Shown: positions 1-9,595, counted from the first letter of the stretch. The stretch is DNA of 64,000 bases from Pseudoxanthomonas sp. J35 (GCF_000513995.1 NZ_AZVB01000004.1:97062-161061), one strand, 5' to 3'. Made by a program: numbers and translations. Notes: generated by a model not told the origin, from the sequence alone.

Positions 1-758
1 GCCCACATGTACACGGCGATCAGCGCCCAGAAGTGCACGATCGACAGGCGGTAGGAGTAGATCGGGCGGCCGGCCTGCTTCGGCACGAAGTAGTACATCA
101 TGCCGAGGAAGCCCGCGGTCAGGAAGAAGCCCACGGCGTTGTGGCCGTACCACCACTGCACCATCGCGTCGACGGCGCCGCTGTAGACCGGGTAGGAATG
201 CAGCAGGTCCGACGGGATGGCGATGTTGTTGACGATGTGCAGCAGCGCCACCGCCAGGATGAACGCGGCGTAGAACCAGTTCGCCACGTAGATGTGCTTG
301 ACCCGGCGCTTGGCGATCGTGCCGATGAACAGGACCGCGTAGGCGACCCAGACCACGGCGATCAGGATGTCGATCGGCCAGATCAGCTCGGCGTATTCCT
401 TGCCCTGGGTCAGGCCCAGCGGCAGGGTGATGGCCGCCAGCAGGATCACCAGCTGCCAGCCCCAGAACACGAAGGCCGCCAGCCCGTCCGAGATCAGCCG
501 CACGTGGCAGGTACGCTGCACCACGTGGAGGCTGGTGGCGAACAGCGCGCTGCCGCCGAACGCGAAGATCACCGCGTTGGTATGCAGCGGCCGCAGCCGG
601 CCATAGCTGAGCCAGGGCAGATCGAAATTCAGCGCCGGCCAGTAAAGCTGGGCGGCGATGATCACGCCCACCAGCATGCCCACGATGCCCCAGACCACGG
701 TCATGACCGCGAACTGGCGCACCACCTTGTCGTTGTAAGTCCCCTGCACGCTTTGCAT
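1..758 (-). CDS. ccoN: cbb3-type cytochrome c oxidase subunit I, N-terminal part
   Basis: This is the first 252 residues of the catalytic haem-copper subunit of the cbb3 oxidase, an inner-membrane proton-pumping terminal oxidase used at low oxygen. The window edge cuts off the rest. The ATG at 756-758 begins [12 protein letters not shown] long hydrophobic series follows, containing [10 protein letters not shown] with the low-spin haem His, and further on [20 protein letters not shown] with the conserved copper-site His and YYFVPKQ. These motifs separate cbb3 from aa3-type subunits. A perfect FNR box lies 59-72 bp upstream of the start codon. ccoO, ccoQ and ccoP would be expected beyond the left edge. 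Identity is near certain. Confidence 0.95.
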   Translation of the reverse strand, partial: MQSVQGTYNDKVVRQFAVMTVVWGIVGMLVGVIIAAQLYWPALNFDLPWLSYGRLRPLHTNAVIFAFGGSALFATSLHVVQRTCHVRLISDGLAAFVFWGWQLVILLAAITLPLGLTQGKEYAELIWPIDILIAVVWVAYAVLFIGTIAKRRVKHIYVANWFYAAFILAVALLHIVNNIAIPSDLLHSYPVYSGAVDAMVQWWYGHNAVGFFLTAGFLGMMYYFVPKQAGRPIYSYRLSIVHFWALIAVYMW

Positions 759-816
759 GCGGTCCGTCCCTCAGTATGAACGGGGGCGATGATCCCCCTG
801 TGCGGAAGCCCGGGCA

Positions 817-830
817 TTGATCGGGATCAA
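817..830. promoter_or_regulatory. FNR/ANR box upstream of ccoN
   Basis: TTGAT-CGGG-ATCAA is an exact match to the FNR/ANR consensus TTGAT-N4-ATCAA. It is centred about 65 bp before the ccoN start, a suitable place for class II activation of a low-oxygen promoter. The other neighbour, pat, starts 218 bp away in the opposite direction, so ccoN is the likely target. Confidence 0.85.
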
Positions 831-1048
831 TGCCTGGAAGAGCTCGTGGGAGTACCCATGTAGGGCCAATGCATTCGGGGCCGGCGGAAACATCCGCCAG
901 CCCCCTCCAGCCCCGCCACCGGGTATCTTCCGGCTGGTAGCATAGGCCTTGGCTGGCCGCCTGTGACCTTGTCAGATTGTCCCGGGGTACGGCTCCGGCG
1001 GGTCGCCCTGTATCGTTCAGAGGCAATGACAGCAAGGATTTCCGCCGG

Positions 1049-3778
1049 ATGAGCATCTACGCCCTGGAGTCGGTCTTCCGCCCGAAGTCGGTGGCTGTGG
1101 TCGGGGCCAGTCCCCGCGACCGCTCGGTCGGCCGGGCCGTGGTCAGGAACCTGCGCGAAGCCGGTTTCGCCGGCCAGGTCGGCTTGGTCAACCCCAAGTA
1201 CCGGCAGATCGACGGCATGCCCGCGGTGGCGCGGCTGTCCGACCTGCCCTTCAAGCCCGAACTGGTGGTGGTCTCCACCCCGGCCCTGACCGTGCCGGAG
1301 GTGATCGCCGAGGCGGTGCGGGTGGGGGCCAAGGCCGCGGTGGTGGTCACCGCCGGCCTGGGCCAGGGGCCCGGTTCGCTGCTGGAACGGCTGCGCGACG
1401 AGGCCCGGCCGCACGGCCTGCGCATCGTCGGCCCCAACTGCCTGGGGGTGATGTCGCCGCATGCCGGACTCAACGTCAGCTTCGGCGCGCGCAGTCCACT
1501 GCCCGGCGACCTGGCCCTGGTCTCGCAGTCCGGTGCGATCGCCGCCGGCCTGGTGGAATGGGGCGCGGCCCGCTTGATCGGCTTCTCCGCCGTGGTTTCC
1601 CTGGGCGACGCCCTGGACGTGGACTTCGGCGACTTGCTGGACTGGTTCGCCCAGGACGTGAAGACCCGGGCGATCCTGCTGTACATCGAATCGGTTCGCG
1701 ACGCCCGCAAGTTCATGTCCGCCGCCCGCGCCGCCGCCCGCGCCAAGCCCGTGGTGGTGGTGAAGTCCGGCCGCCACGAACAGGGCGCGAAGGCCGCGGC
1801 CACCCACACCGGCGCGCTGGCCGGCTCGGACGCGGTCTACGACGCCGCCTTCCGCCGTGCCGGCCTGCTGCGGGTGCATGCGCTGGACGAACTGTTCGCC
1901 GCCGCCGAGACCCTCGGCCACCTGCGCAGCGCGCCGGGCCGCCGGCTCGGCATCCTCACCAACGGCGGCGGCATCGGCGTGCTCGCCGTGGACCGCCTGG
2001 TCGACCTGGGCGGTACCCTCGCCGCGCTCGACCCGGCCACCGTCGAGCGGCTCGACAAGGTGCTGCCGCCGACCTGGTCGCGGGCCAACCCGGTCGACAT
2101 CGTCGGCGACGCCGACGCGGCCCGTTACACCGCCGCGCTGGAAGCGATGCTCGAGGACCCGGGCAACGACGCGGTGCTGGTGATGAACGTGCCCACCGCG
2201 CTGTCTTCCTCCGAGGAGGTCGCGAAGGCCGTGGCCGGGGTGCTGGCGAAGCGGCCACGCGCGGCCAAGCCGGTGCTGGGCGTGTGGCTGGGCGACCAGC
2301 CGCAGGCGCTGGCCACGCTCGGCGCCGCCGGCGTGCCCATGTACGGCACCGAGGCAGACGCCGTGCGCGGCTTCATGTACCTGGTCCGCCACCGCGAGGC
2401 GCAGCAGGCGCTGATGGAAACCCCGCCGAGCCTGCCGGAGGACTTCGTGGTCGACACCGCCGCCGCGCAGGCGGTGGTCGCCGGCGCGCTGGCCGAGGGC
2501 CGGCGCTGGCTGGACCCGCTTGAAGTCAGCGCATTGCTGGAGGCCTACGGCATCCCGACCACCCGCGCGGTGCTGGCCGCCGATCCGGACGCGGCGGTCG
2601 CCGCGGCCGCGCCGCTGCTGGCGCAGGGCCTTCCGGTGGCGCTGAAGATCCTGTCGCCGGACATCGTCCACAAGTCCGACGTCGGCGGCGTGCGCCTGAA
2701 CCTGGCCAGCGAGGCCGCGGTGCGCGAAGCCGCCGCCGGCATCCTCGAGCGCGCCCGCCAGGCGCGCCCGGACGCCCGCATCGACGGGGTGATCGTGCAG
2801 CCGATGATCACCCGGCCGAAGGCGCGCGAGCTGATCGTCGGCCTCGCCGACGACCCGACCTTCGGTCCGGTGGTGGTGTTCGGCCGCGGCGGCACCGCGG
2901 TGGAGGTGATCGACGACAAGGCGCTGGCGCTGCCGCCGCTGGACCTGCGCCTGGCCCACGAACTGATCGGCCGCACCCGCGTCTCGCGCATCCTCAAGGC
3001 CTACCGCGACGTGCCGGCCGCCGACGAGCGCGCGGTGGCGCTGGTGCTGGTCAAGCTGGCGCAGCTGGCCGCCGACATCCCGCAGGTGCGCGAGCTGGAC
3101 ATCAACCCGCTGCTGGCCGACCGCGATGGCGTCATCGCGGTGGATGCGCGGGTGGCGATCGCGCCGTGGGACGGCCCGGTACAGAAGGGCCCGTGGCATT
3201 CGCGCTGCGTCGTGCGCCCGTATCCGAAGGAATGGGAGCGCATGGAGCAGCTGCCGCACGGCCGGCGCATGTTCGTGCGCCCGGTGCGGCCGGAGGACGA
3301 GGAGCTGTTCCGCGAGTTCTTCGCCCGGGTCACCGAGGAGGACCTGCGCCTGCGCTTCTTCTCGGCGGTGCGCCACTTCAGCCACGAGTTCATCGCGCGG
3401 CTGACCCAGATGGACTACGCGCGCTCGATCGCGCTGGTCGCGCTGGACCCGGACAGCGGCGAGATGCTCGGCGCGGTGCGCCTGCTGGCCGACGCCAACT
3501 ACGAGCGCGGCGAGTACGGCATCCTGGTGCGATCGGACCTCAAGGGCCACGGCATCGGCTGGCGGCTGATGGAGATCATGATCGAGTGGGCCGGCAGCAT
3601 CGGCCTGAAGACGGTCGAAGGCCAGGTCCTGCGCGAGAACGTGACCATGCTGGCGATGTGCCAGCACCTGGGCTTCAAGATCACCCCGGACCCCGACGAC
3701 CTGACCATGACCGACGTGGTCCTGGACGTGGCCGCGGCCATGGCCGCGCGCGCGCGCCGCGCGGGCAGCCCCGCGTAG
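1049..3778 (+). CDS. pat: protein lysine acetyltransferase of the Pat/YfiQ type
   Basis: The 909-residue protein fuses an ADP-forming acyl-CoA synthetase-like body to a GNAT acetyltransferase. Residues about 8-130 form a CoA-binding Rossmann domain (SVAVVGASPRDRSVG). A succinyl-CoA ligase-like region follows, with an ATP-grasp segment at about 490-690, and then the GNAT domain from about 738 to the end; its acetyl-CoA loop is RSDLKGHGIGWRL near 829. Length and order match the PatZ/YfiQ family, which acetylates acetyl-CoA synthetase and other proteins and in which the synthetase part is regulatory. ATG 1049 was chosen because homology begins at once and AAGGA precedes it. An open frame reaches back to 977 but adds low-complexity residues. 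The gene appears monocistronic. Confidence 0.9.
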   Translation: MSIYALESVFRPKSVAVVGASPRDRSVGRAVVRNLREAGFAGQVGLVNPKYRQIDGMPAVARLSDLPFKPELVVVSTPALTVPEVIAEAVRVGAKAAVVVTAGLGQGPGSLLERLRDEARPHGLRIVGPNCLGVMSPHAGLNVSFGARSPLPGDLALVSQSGAIAAGLVEWGAARLIGFSAVVSLGDALDVDFGDLLDWFAQDVKTRAILLYIESVRDARKFMSAARAAARAKPVVVVKSGRHEQGAKAAATHTGALAGSDAVYDAAFRRAGLLRVHALDELFAAAETLGHLRSAPGRRLGILTNGGGIGVLAVDRLVDLGGTLAALDPATVERLDKVLPPTWSRANPVDIVGDADAARYTAALEAMLEDPGNDAVLVMNVPTALSSSEEVAKAVAGVLAKRPRAAKPVLGVWLGDQPQALATLGAAGVPMYGTEADAVRGFMYLVRHREAQQALMETPPSLPEDFVVDTAAAQAVVAGALAEGRRWLDPLEVSALLEAYGIPTTRAVLAADPDAAVAAAAPLLAQGLPVALKILSPDIVHKSDVGGVRLNLASEAAVREAAAGILERARQARPDARIDGVIVQPMITRPKARELIVGLADDPTFGPVVVFGRGGTAVEVIDDKALALPPLDLRLAHELIGRTRVSRILKAYRDVPAADERAVALVLVKLAQLAADIPQVRELDINPLLADRDGVIAVDARVAIAPWDGPVQKGPWHSRCVVRPYPKEWERMEQLPHGRRMFVRPVRPEDEELFREFFARVTEEDLRLRFFSAVRHFSHEFIARLTQMDYARSIALVALDPDSGEMLGAVRLLADANYERGEYGILVRSDLKGHGIGWRLMEIMIEWAGSIGLKTVEGQVLRENVTMLAMCQHLGFKITPDPDDLTMTDVVLDVAAAMAARARRAGSPA

Positions 3779-3833
3779 CCGCGTCCTTCACGCGCGCCGC
3801 CTATCGTTGTCCGGCAACGGAGAGGAGACGCGC

Positions 3834-4730
3834 GTGGACGCCACGCTGGATGTCATCGTCATCGGCGGCGGCCCGGCCGGGCTGACCGCCGCGATCTACC
3901 TGGGGCGCCTGCACCGTGCGTGCCTGGTTCTGGACGCCGGCCGCAGCCGCGCGCGCTGGATCCCGGAGAGCAACAACTGCCCGGGCTTTCCGCAGGGGAT
4001 TTCCGGCGACGCGCTGCTGGCGCGGTTGCGCGAGCAGGCCGGATCGTTCGGCGCGAAGTTCGAGGCGGCGACGGTCGCCTCGCTCGACCGCGACGCGGAC
4101 GGCGGCTTCAGCGTCGCCAGCGACGACGGCCGGCGCTGGCGCGCGCGCGCGGTGATGCTGGCCACCGGCCTGGCCGACCGCCTGCCGGAACTGGAGGGGG
4201 TGGAGGACGCGGTCGCCTGCGGCGCGCTGCGCCTGTGCCCGGTGTGCGATGCCTACGAGGCCAGCGACAGCGCCATCGGCATCCACGGGCCGTGGGAGGC
4301 GGTGGCCTCGCACGCGCGCTTCCTGCGCGGTTACACCGCGCGGTTGTCGCTGCTGCCGACCGACGTGGCCGGCGATGCGGCCGACCTCGATGGCATCGAC
4401 GCGCGGATCCTGCCCGCCGGCGGCCAGCTGCGCTTCGACGGCGAGCGCTGCGGTTATGCAATCGATGGCGACACGCACTGGTTCGACACCGTGTATCCGT
4501 TCCTCGGCTGCAGCACCAGCGCGGCGCTGGCGCGGCAGGCCGGCGTGGCGCTGACGGACACCGGCGAGATCCCGGTCGACGGCCACCAGCAGGCCGGCGG
4601 GATCCCCGGGCTCTACGCGATCGGCGACGTGGTCAGCGGCCTCAACCAGATCTCGGTGGCGGTGGGGCAGGCCGCGATCGCGGCGCTGCACGCGCACGGC
4701 CGGCTGCCGTTCGTGCCGCGCCGCGGCTGA
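3834..4730 (+). CDS. thioredoxin-reductase-like FAD oxidoreductase with degenerate NADPH site
   Basis: The 298-residue flavoprotein has the class II pyridine nucleotide-disulphide oxidoreductase layout. The N-terminal FAD motif is VIVIGGGPAGLTAA (7-20). A redox pair C135-P-V-C138 sits where thioredoxin reductases carry theirs, and the C-terminal FAD motif is YAIGDVVSGLNQISVA. The second nucleotide-binding motif, normally GxGxxA, is replaced by GIHGPWEAVAS, so ordinary NADPH-dependent thioredoxin reduction is uncertain. The GTG start at 3834 is chosen because GGAGAGGAG lies 6 bp before it; a TTG at 3807 is in frame but has no such site. It follows pat by 55 bp and may share its transcript. The substrate is unknown. 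Confidence 0.75.
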   Translation: MDATLDVIVIGGGPAGLTAAIYLGRLHRACLVLDAGRSRARWIPESNNCPGFPQGISGDALLARLREQAGSFGAKFEAATVASLDRDADGGFSVASDDGRRWRARAVMLATGLADRLPELEGVEDAVACGALRLCPVCDAYEASDSAIGIHGPWEAVASHARFLRGYTARLSLLPTDVAGDAADLDGIDARILPAGGQLRFDGERCGYAIDGDTHWFDTVYPFLGCSTSAALARQAGVALTDTGEIPVDGHQQAGGIPGLYAIGDVVSGLNQISVAVGQAAIAALHAHGRLPFVPRRG

Positions 4731-4733
4731 GTC

Positions 4734-5927
4734 TCAGATCGTCGAGGCCGGCACCCGTACCGCGCCTTCCATCAGGATCCGCGCGCTGCGGCTCATCACC
4801 GCGCGGGTGATGGTCCACTGCCCGTCGACCTGCGAGACGCTGGCGCCGACCCGCAGCGTGCCGGAGGGATGCCCGAAGCGGACCACGTCGCGCTGGCCGC
4901 CACCGGCGGCGAGGTTGACCAGGGTGCCCGGCACCGCCGCGGCGGCGGCGATGGCGACCGAGGCCGTGCCCATCATCGCGTGGTGCAGCTTGCCCATCGA
5001 CATCGCGCGCACGTTGAGGTCGATGTCGCCCACGCCGATGGCCTTGCCGCTGGAAGCGGCGTAGGCGCGCGGTGGCGCCACCCACGCCACCTTCGGCGTG
5101 TGCTGGCGGGTCGCGGCCTCTTCCGGCGAGCGGATCAGGCCCATCTTCAGCGCGCCGGCCACGCGCACCGCCTCGAGCCTGGCCAGCGCGGCGGCGTCGC
5201 CGTTGACCGCCGGCTGCAGTTCGGTGCCGTCGTAGCCGAGGTCTTCGGCCCTGACGAAGACGGAGGGGATGCCGGCGGTGATCAGGGTGGCCTGCAGGGT
5301 GCCGACGCCGGGCACCTCGAGCGTGTCGACCAGCCGGCCGGTGGGGAACATCGCGCCGCCGCCTTCGCCCTCGCCCTCGTCGGCCGGATCGAGGAATTCC
5401 AGCACGATCTCCGCCGCCGGGAAGGTCACGCCGTCCAGCTCGAAGTCGCCGTCCTCCACCACCTGGCCGCCGGCCACCGGCACGTGGGCGAGGATGGTCT
5501 TGCCGATGTTGGCCTGCCAGATCCGCACCGTGCAGACGCCGTCGGCCGGCAGGCGCGACGGGTCGACGTAGCCGGCGTGGATCGCGAAGGCGCCGGCGGC
5601 GGTGGACAGGTTGCCGCAGTTGCCCGACCAGTCGACGAAGTCGGCGTCGATCGAGACCTGGCCGTAGAGGTAGTCGATGTCGTGGCCGGGGCGGCTGCCC
5701 GGCGAGACGATCACGCACTTGCTGGTGCTGGAGGTCGCGCCGCCCATGCCGTCGGTCTGCTTGCCGTAAGGATCGGGCGAGCCGATCACCCGCTGCAGCA
5801 GGCGGTCGCGTGCCGGGCCGGGCACCTGCGCGGCCGGCGGCAGGTCCTCGAGGCGGAAGAACACGCCCTTGGAGGTACCGCCGCGCATGTAGGTGGCGGG
5901 AATGCGGAGCTGCGGAAGTGCGGTCAT
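4734..5927 (-). CDS. prpF: 2-methylaconitate cis-trans isomerase PrpF
   Basis: The 397-residue protein matches PrpF, the isomerase that acts with AcnD to turn 2-methylcitrate into 2-methylisocitrate during propionate breakdown. The N-terminus RIPATYMRGGTSKGVFF is the PrpF signature, followed by GSPDPYGKQTDGMGGATSST and DWSGNCGNLS, which hold the diaminopimelate-epimerase-like active-site loop. It is the last gene of acnD-thpR-prpF: its ATG is at 5925-5927, one base past the thpR stop, so the genes are certainly co-transcribed. Full length with no lost motifs. Confidence 0.95.
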   Translation of the reverse strand: MTALPQLRIPATYMRGGTSKGVFFRLEDLPPAAQVPGPARDRLLQRVIGSPDPYGKQTDGMGGATSSTSKCVIVSPGSRPGHDIDYLYGQVSIDADFVDWSGNCGNLSTAAGAFAIHAGYVDPSRLPADGVCTVRIWQANIGKTILAHVPVAGGQVVEDGDFELDGVTFPAAEIVLEFLDPADEGEGEGGGAMFPTGRLVDTLEVPGVGTLQATLITAGIPSVFVRAEDLGYDGTELQPAVNGDAAALARLEAVRVAGALKMGLIRSPEEAATRQHTPKVAWVAPPRAYAASSGKAIGVGDIDLNVRAMSMGKLHHAMMGTASVAIAAAAAVPGTLVNLAAGGGQRDVVRFGHPSGTLRVGASVSQVDGQWTITRAVMSRSARILMEGAVRVPASTI

Positions 5928-5928
5928 T

Positions 5929-6522
5929 TCAGTGTTCCGGAAATCTGGGCCAGAGGAGGCCGAGCTGGGCCGGCGGCGGTGCGGCGGGCGCGCGCAGCGG
6001 CCAGGCTTCGACCACGTCGTAGCGGTAATCCTTGCCTTTGCCGGCGACCTCGACCAGCTCGATGCTGTCGATGCGCCAGTCCATCGGCCCGAACGACAGC
6101 GGTTCGATCGCGCGGCTGGCGTTGTAGCTGACGGTGACGTGCGGGCGGTGGCCCTGGGTTTCGACCAGCCCCTGCGCGCGCAGTTGCGTGCGCACCGCGG
6201 CCATCAGCTGGCCCAGGCCCTCGGGGCGGCCGGTGGACGACACGAAGCGCCAATGGATCCGCCCCGGTTCGGGACCGGAGCTTTCCAGTCGGTCCAGCTC
6301 CATGCCGAAGGCGGGCGCCACCACCGCGGCGCAGGCGCGGCGCATGGCCTCGCGCGCGTCCGGCGGATGCAGGTCCGAGAGCGTCTGGTGCCAGTTGCGC
6401 GGCGCATACAGCGCGCCGCCCAGCAGCGTGTCCAGCCCGGCGTCGCGCATCACGCCCAGCAGCGCGTCCCGCAGGGCCTGCGGGACGCGCGCCATGACGA
6501 ACAGCTCGCCGGGCCGTGCCAC
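5929..6522 (-). CDS. thpR: RNA 2',3'-cyclic phosphodiesterase (2'-5' RNA ligase family)
   Basis: The 197-residue cytoplasmic protein belongs to the 2H phosphoesterase superfamily. It has two HxT motifs, H45-Q-T in NWHQTLSD and a second in GHRPHVTVSY, which form the bipartite active site of ThpR/LigT proteins. They open 2',3'-cyclic phosphates and can ligate 2'-5' tRNA halves. The start is a GTG at 6520-6522, immediately after the acnD stop; homology begins at LFVMARVP, so the in-frame ATG nine codons later would cut into the first strand. Its position between two methylcitrate genes has no evident metabolic reason. Confidence 0.88.
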   Translation of the reverse strand: MARPGELFVMARVPQALRDALLGVMRDAGLDTLLGGALYAPRNWHQTLSDLHPPDAREAMRRACAAVVAPAFGMELDRLESSGPEPGRIHWRFVSSTGRPEGLGQLMAAVRTQLRAQGLVETQGHRPHVTVSYNASRAIEPLSFGPMDWRIDSIELVEVAGKGKDYRYDVVEAWPLRAPAAPPPAQLGLLWPRFPEH

Positions 6523-9141
6523 TCAGGCCGCCTTCGCCGCCTCGAGGAAGTCCTGGGCGAAGCGCTGCAGCACGCCGCCGGCCTCGTAGATCGACACTTC
6601 CTCGGCGGTGTCGAGGCGGCAGGTGACCGGCACTTCCACCGTCTCGCCGTTGCGGCGGTGGATGACCAGGACCAGGTCGGCGCGCGGGGTGCGGGTGCCG
6701 ACCACGTCGAAGGTCTCGGTGCCGTCGATGCCGAAGGTGTGGCGGTTCTGGCCCGGCTTGAACTCCAGTGGCAGCACGCCCATGCCGATCAGGTTGGTGC
6801 GGTGGATGCGCTCGAAGCCCTCGGCGACGATCGCCTCCACGCCCGCCAGGCGCACGCCCTTGGCGGCCCAGTCGCGCGAGCTGCCCTGGCCGTAGTCGGC
6901 GCCGGCGACGATGATCAGCGGCTGGCGGCGCTCCATGTAGGTCTCGATCACCTCCCACATGCGCATCACCTTGCCCTCCGGCTCCAGGCGGGCCAGCGAG
7001 CCCTGGCGTACGCTGCCGTCCTCGTTGCGGACCATCTCGTTGAGCAGCTTGGGGTTGGCGAAGGTCGCGCGCTGCGCGGTGAGGTGGTCGCCGCGGTGGG
7101 TGGCGTAGGAATTGAAGTCCTCCTCCGGCAGGCCCATCTTCGCCAGGTATTCGCCGGCGGCGCTGTCGGGCAGGATCGCGTTGGACGGCGACAGGTGGTC
7201 GGTGGTGATGTTGTCGCCGAGCACCGCCAGCGGGCGCATGCCGCGCAGGGTGCGCTCGCCTGCCAGCGCGCCTTCCCAGTACGGCGGGCGGCGGATGTAG
7301 GTGCTCTGCGGGCGCCAGTCGTACAGCGGCTTGACCGCGCCACCGTGCTCCACGCGCACGTCGAACATCGGCCCGTACACCTTGCGGAAGTGCTCGGGCT
7401 TGACGCTGGCGCACACGATCGCGTCGATCTCCTCATCAGAGGGCCAGATGTCCTTGAGCGTGACCGGGTTGCCCTGCGGGTCCACGCCCAGCACGTCCTT
7501 CTCGATGTCGAAGCGGATGGTGCCGGCGATGGCGTAGGCGATCACCAGCGGCGGCGAGGCGAGGAAGGCCTGCTTGGCGTACGGGTGGATGCGGCCGTCG
7601 AAGTTGCGGTTGCCGCTGAGCACGGCGGTCGCGTACAGGTCGCGGTCGACGATCTCCTGCTGGATCTCCGGGGCCAGCGCGCCGCTCATGCCGTTGCAGG
7701 TGGTGCAGGCGAAGGCGACGATGCCGAAGCCCAGCTTCTCCAGGTCCGGCAGCAGGCCCGATTCCTCCAGGTACAGCTGCACGGCCTTGGAGCCGGGCGC
7801 CAGCGAGGTCTTCACCCACGGCTTGCGCACCAGGCCGCGGGCGTTGGCGTTGCGCGCCAGCAGGCCGGCGGCGATCACGTTGCGCGGGTTGGAGGTGTTG
7901 GTGCAGCTGGTGATGGCGGCGATGATCACCGCGCCGTCCGGCAGCAGGCCGCGGGCCTCCTCCTCGCGCGCGGCCTGCAGCTTGGCCTCGTCGGCGATGC
8001 CGCGCTCGGCCAGCGCCGTGGTCGGCAGGCGCCGGTGCGGGTTGGACGGGCCGGCCATGTTGCGCACGACCGAGGACAGGTCGAATTCCAGCACGCGCTC
8101 GTACTGTGCATCGCGCAGGTCGTCGGCCCACAGGCCGGCGGTCTTCGCGTAGGTCTCCACCAGCTGCACCTGCTTCTCTTCGCGGCCGGTCAGGCGCAGG
8201 TAGTCCAGGGTCTGCTGGTCGATGTGGAACAGCGCCGCGGTGGCGCCGTATTCCGGGCACATGTTGGAGATGGTGGCGCGGTCGCCGATGGTCAGCGCCG
8301 CGGCGCCCTCGCCGAAGAACTCCAGGTAGTGGCCGACCACGCGTTCCTTGCGCAGGAACTCGGTCAGGGCCAGGACCACGTCGGTGGCGGTGATGCCCGG
8401 GCCGGGGCGGCCGCTGAGGCGCACGCCGGTGATCTCCGGCAGGCGCATCCACGAGGCGCGGCCGAGCATCACGTTCTCCGCTTCCAGGCCGCCGACGCCG
8501 ATGGCGATCACGCCCAGCGCGTCCACGTGCGGGGTGTGCGAGTCGGTGCCGACGCAGGTGTCCGGGAAGGCGACGCCGTCGCGCACGTACACCACCGGCG
8601 ACATCTTCTCCAGGTTGATCTGGTGCATGATGCCGTTGCCCGGCGGGATCACCTCCACGTTGCGGAACGCGTGCCGGGTCCACTCGATGAAGTGGAAGCG
8701 GTCGGCGTTGCGGCGGTCCTCGATGGCGCGGTTCTTCTCGAAGGCCTGCGGGTCGTAGCCGCCGCACTCCACCGCCAGCGAGTGGTCGACGATCAGCTGC
8801 ACCGGCACCACCGGGTTCACCTGGGCCGGGTCGCCGCCCTGCTCGGCGATGGCGTCGCGCAGGCCGGCCAGGTCGACCAGCGCGGTCTGGCCGAGGATGT
8901 CGTGGCAGACCACCCGCACCGGGAACCACGGGAAGTCCAGGTCGCGGCGGCGCTCGACCAGCTGCACCAGGTAGTCCCGCAGGTGCGCCGGGTCGGCACA
9001 GCGCACCAGGTTCTCGGCGTGCACGCGCGCGGTATAGGAAAGAGTGGCCCACGCCCCGGGGCGGATGGCCTCGACCGCCTCGCGGGCGTCGTACCAGTCC
9101 AGGGAAGTGCCGGGGAGTTGCTTGCGGTGCTGGGTGTTCAT
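6523..9141 (-). CDS. acnD: Fe-S 2-methylcitrate dehydratase AcnD
   Basis: The 872-residue aconitase-family enzyme dehydrates 2-methylcitrate to 2-methylaconitate, the substrate of PrpF. The 4Fe-4S cysteines appear in ITSCTNTSNP and ACTTCNGMSG, and the N-terminal PVVPVQLIVDHSLAVE and PPGNGIMHQINLE segments are typical. Length and the partnership with prpF argue for AcnD and against AcnA or AcnB. The ATG at 9139-9141 (MNTQHRKQLPGTS) is used; upstream in-frame codons are unlike the family. It is the first gene of a three-gene operon. prpB, prpC and a prpR regulator, often adjacent in related bacteria, are not here. Confidence 0.93.
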   Translation of the reverse strand: MNTQHRKQLPGTSLDWYDAREAVEAIRPGAWATLSYTARVHAENLVRCADPAHLRDYLVQLVERRRDLDFPWFPVRVVCHDILGQTALVDLAGLRDAIAEQGGDPAQVNPVVPVQLIVDHSLAVECGGYDPQAFEKNRAIEDRRNADRFHFIEWTRHAFRNVEVIPPGNGIMHQINLEKMSPVVYVRDGVAFPDTCVGTDSHTPHVDALGVIAIGVGGLEAENVMLGRASWMRLPEITGVRLSGRPGPGITATDVVLALTEFLRKERVVGHYLEFFGEGAAALTIGDRATISNMCPEYGATAALFHIDQQTLDYLRLTGREEKQVQLVETYAKTAGLWADDLRDAQYERVLEFDLSSVVRNMAGPSNPHRRLPTTALAERGIADEAKLQAAREEEARGLLPDGAVIIAAITSCTNTSNPRNVIAAGLLARNANARGLVRKPWVKTSLAPGSKAVQLYLEESGLLPDLEKLGFGIVAFACTTCNGMSGALAPEIQQEIVDRDLYATAVLSGNRNFDGRIHPYAKQAFLASPPLVIAYAIAGTIRFDIEKDVLGVDPQGNPVTLKDIWPSDEEIDAIVCASVKPEHFRKVYGPMFDVRVEHGGAVKPLYDWRPQSTYIRRPPYWEGALAGERTLRGMRPLAVLGDNITTDHLSPSNAILPDSAAGEYLAKMGLPEEDFNSYATHRGDHLTAQRATFANPKLLNEMVRNEDGSVRQGSLARLEPEGKVMRMWEVIETYMERRQPLIIVAGADYGQGSSRDWAAKGVRLAGVEAIVAEGFERIHRTNLIGMGVLPLEFKPGQNRHTFGIDGTETFDVVGTRTPRADLVLVIHRRNGETVEVPVTCRLDTAEEVSIYEAGGVLQRFAQDFLEAAKAA

Positions 9142-9562
9142 GGCGGGCGTCAGCTGGCGGAGGGACGGGCCGTCGCAGGCGCGGTGGCGACGACGTGCCC
9201 GGAAGTGACAGGGGAATTCTAGGCCTCGCCCGTCGCAGCCCGGCCCCGGAAAGCGCCTGGACAGGCCGGTTGCGGGCGCTTGCGGACGCGAAGCGTTGAT
9301 ACACGAAATCAATGGATCAACGAGTGTGGCCGGAGGCGGGTTGCCGGGTGGTCAGCCTCGGCCGGCTGCGGGCGCCTGGGGCCTCGTGCGTGTCGGGCCA
9401 CGGCCGGGAAGGGGGCAGGGCCCTGCAGCGGGTGGACCCTCCAAGGCGCCGCCGGCCGGGCTCGACCTCCCTCCACCGGCCGGGTTGCGCACTGCAGCAA
9501 GCCATTTGCCAAGGGGCTGGTAGAGTCGCAACCTGCCATGGCCGCGAACGCGCCGTGGTCGC

Positions 9563-9583
9563 ACGGGCCGAAGGCCCGTTTTT
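9563..9583 (+). terminator. intrinsic terminator just before the xylB operator
   Basis: ACGGGCC-GAA-GGCCCGT is followed by TTTTT (9579-9583), a textbook Rho-independent terminator on the plus strand. No plus-strand gene ends nearby (the last ends at 4730). It therefore either stops a short untranslated transcript or acts as an attenuator in the leader of xylBA. Confidence 0.7.
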
Positions 9584-9595
9584 CCCTGGACACGA

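Noticed and set aside
827-3667. A 946-codon open frame antisense to the acetyltransferase gene
   Set aside because: The plus-strand product has full family motifs. Long antisense frames are expected at this GC content, and this one is a low-complexity His/Gln/Arg/Gly-rich sequence.
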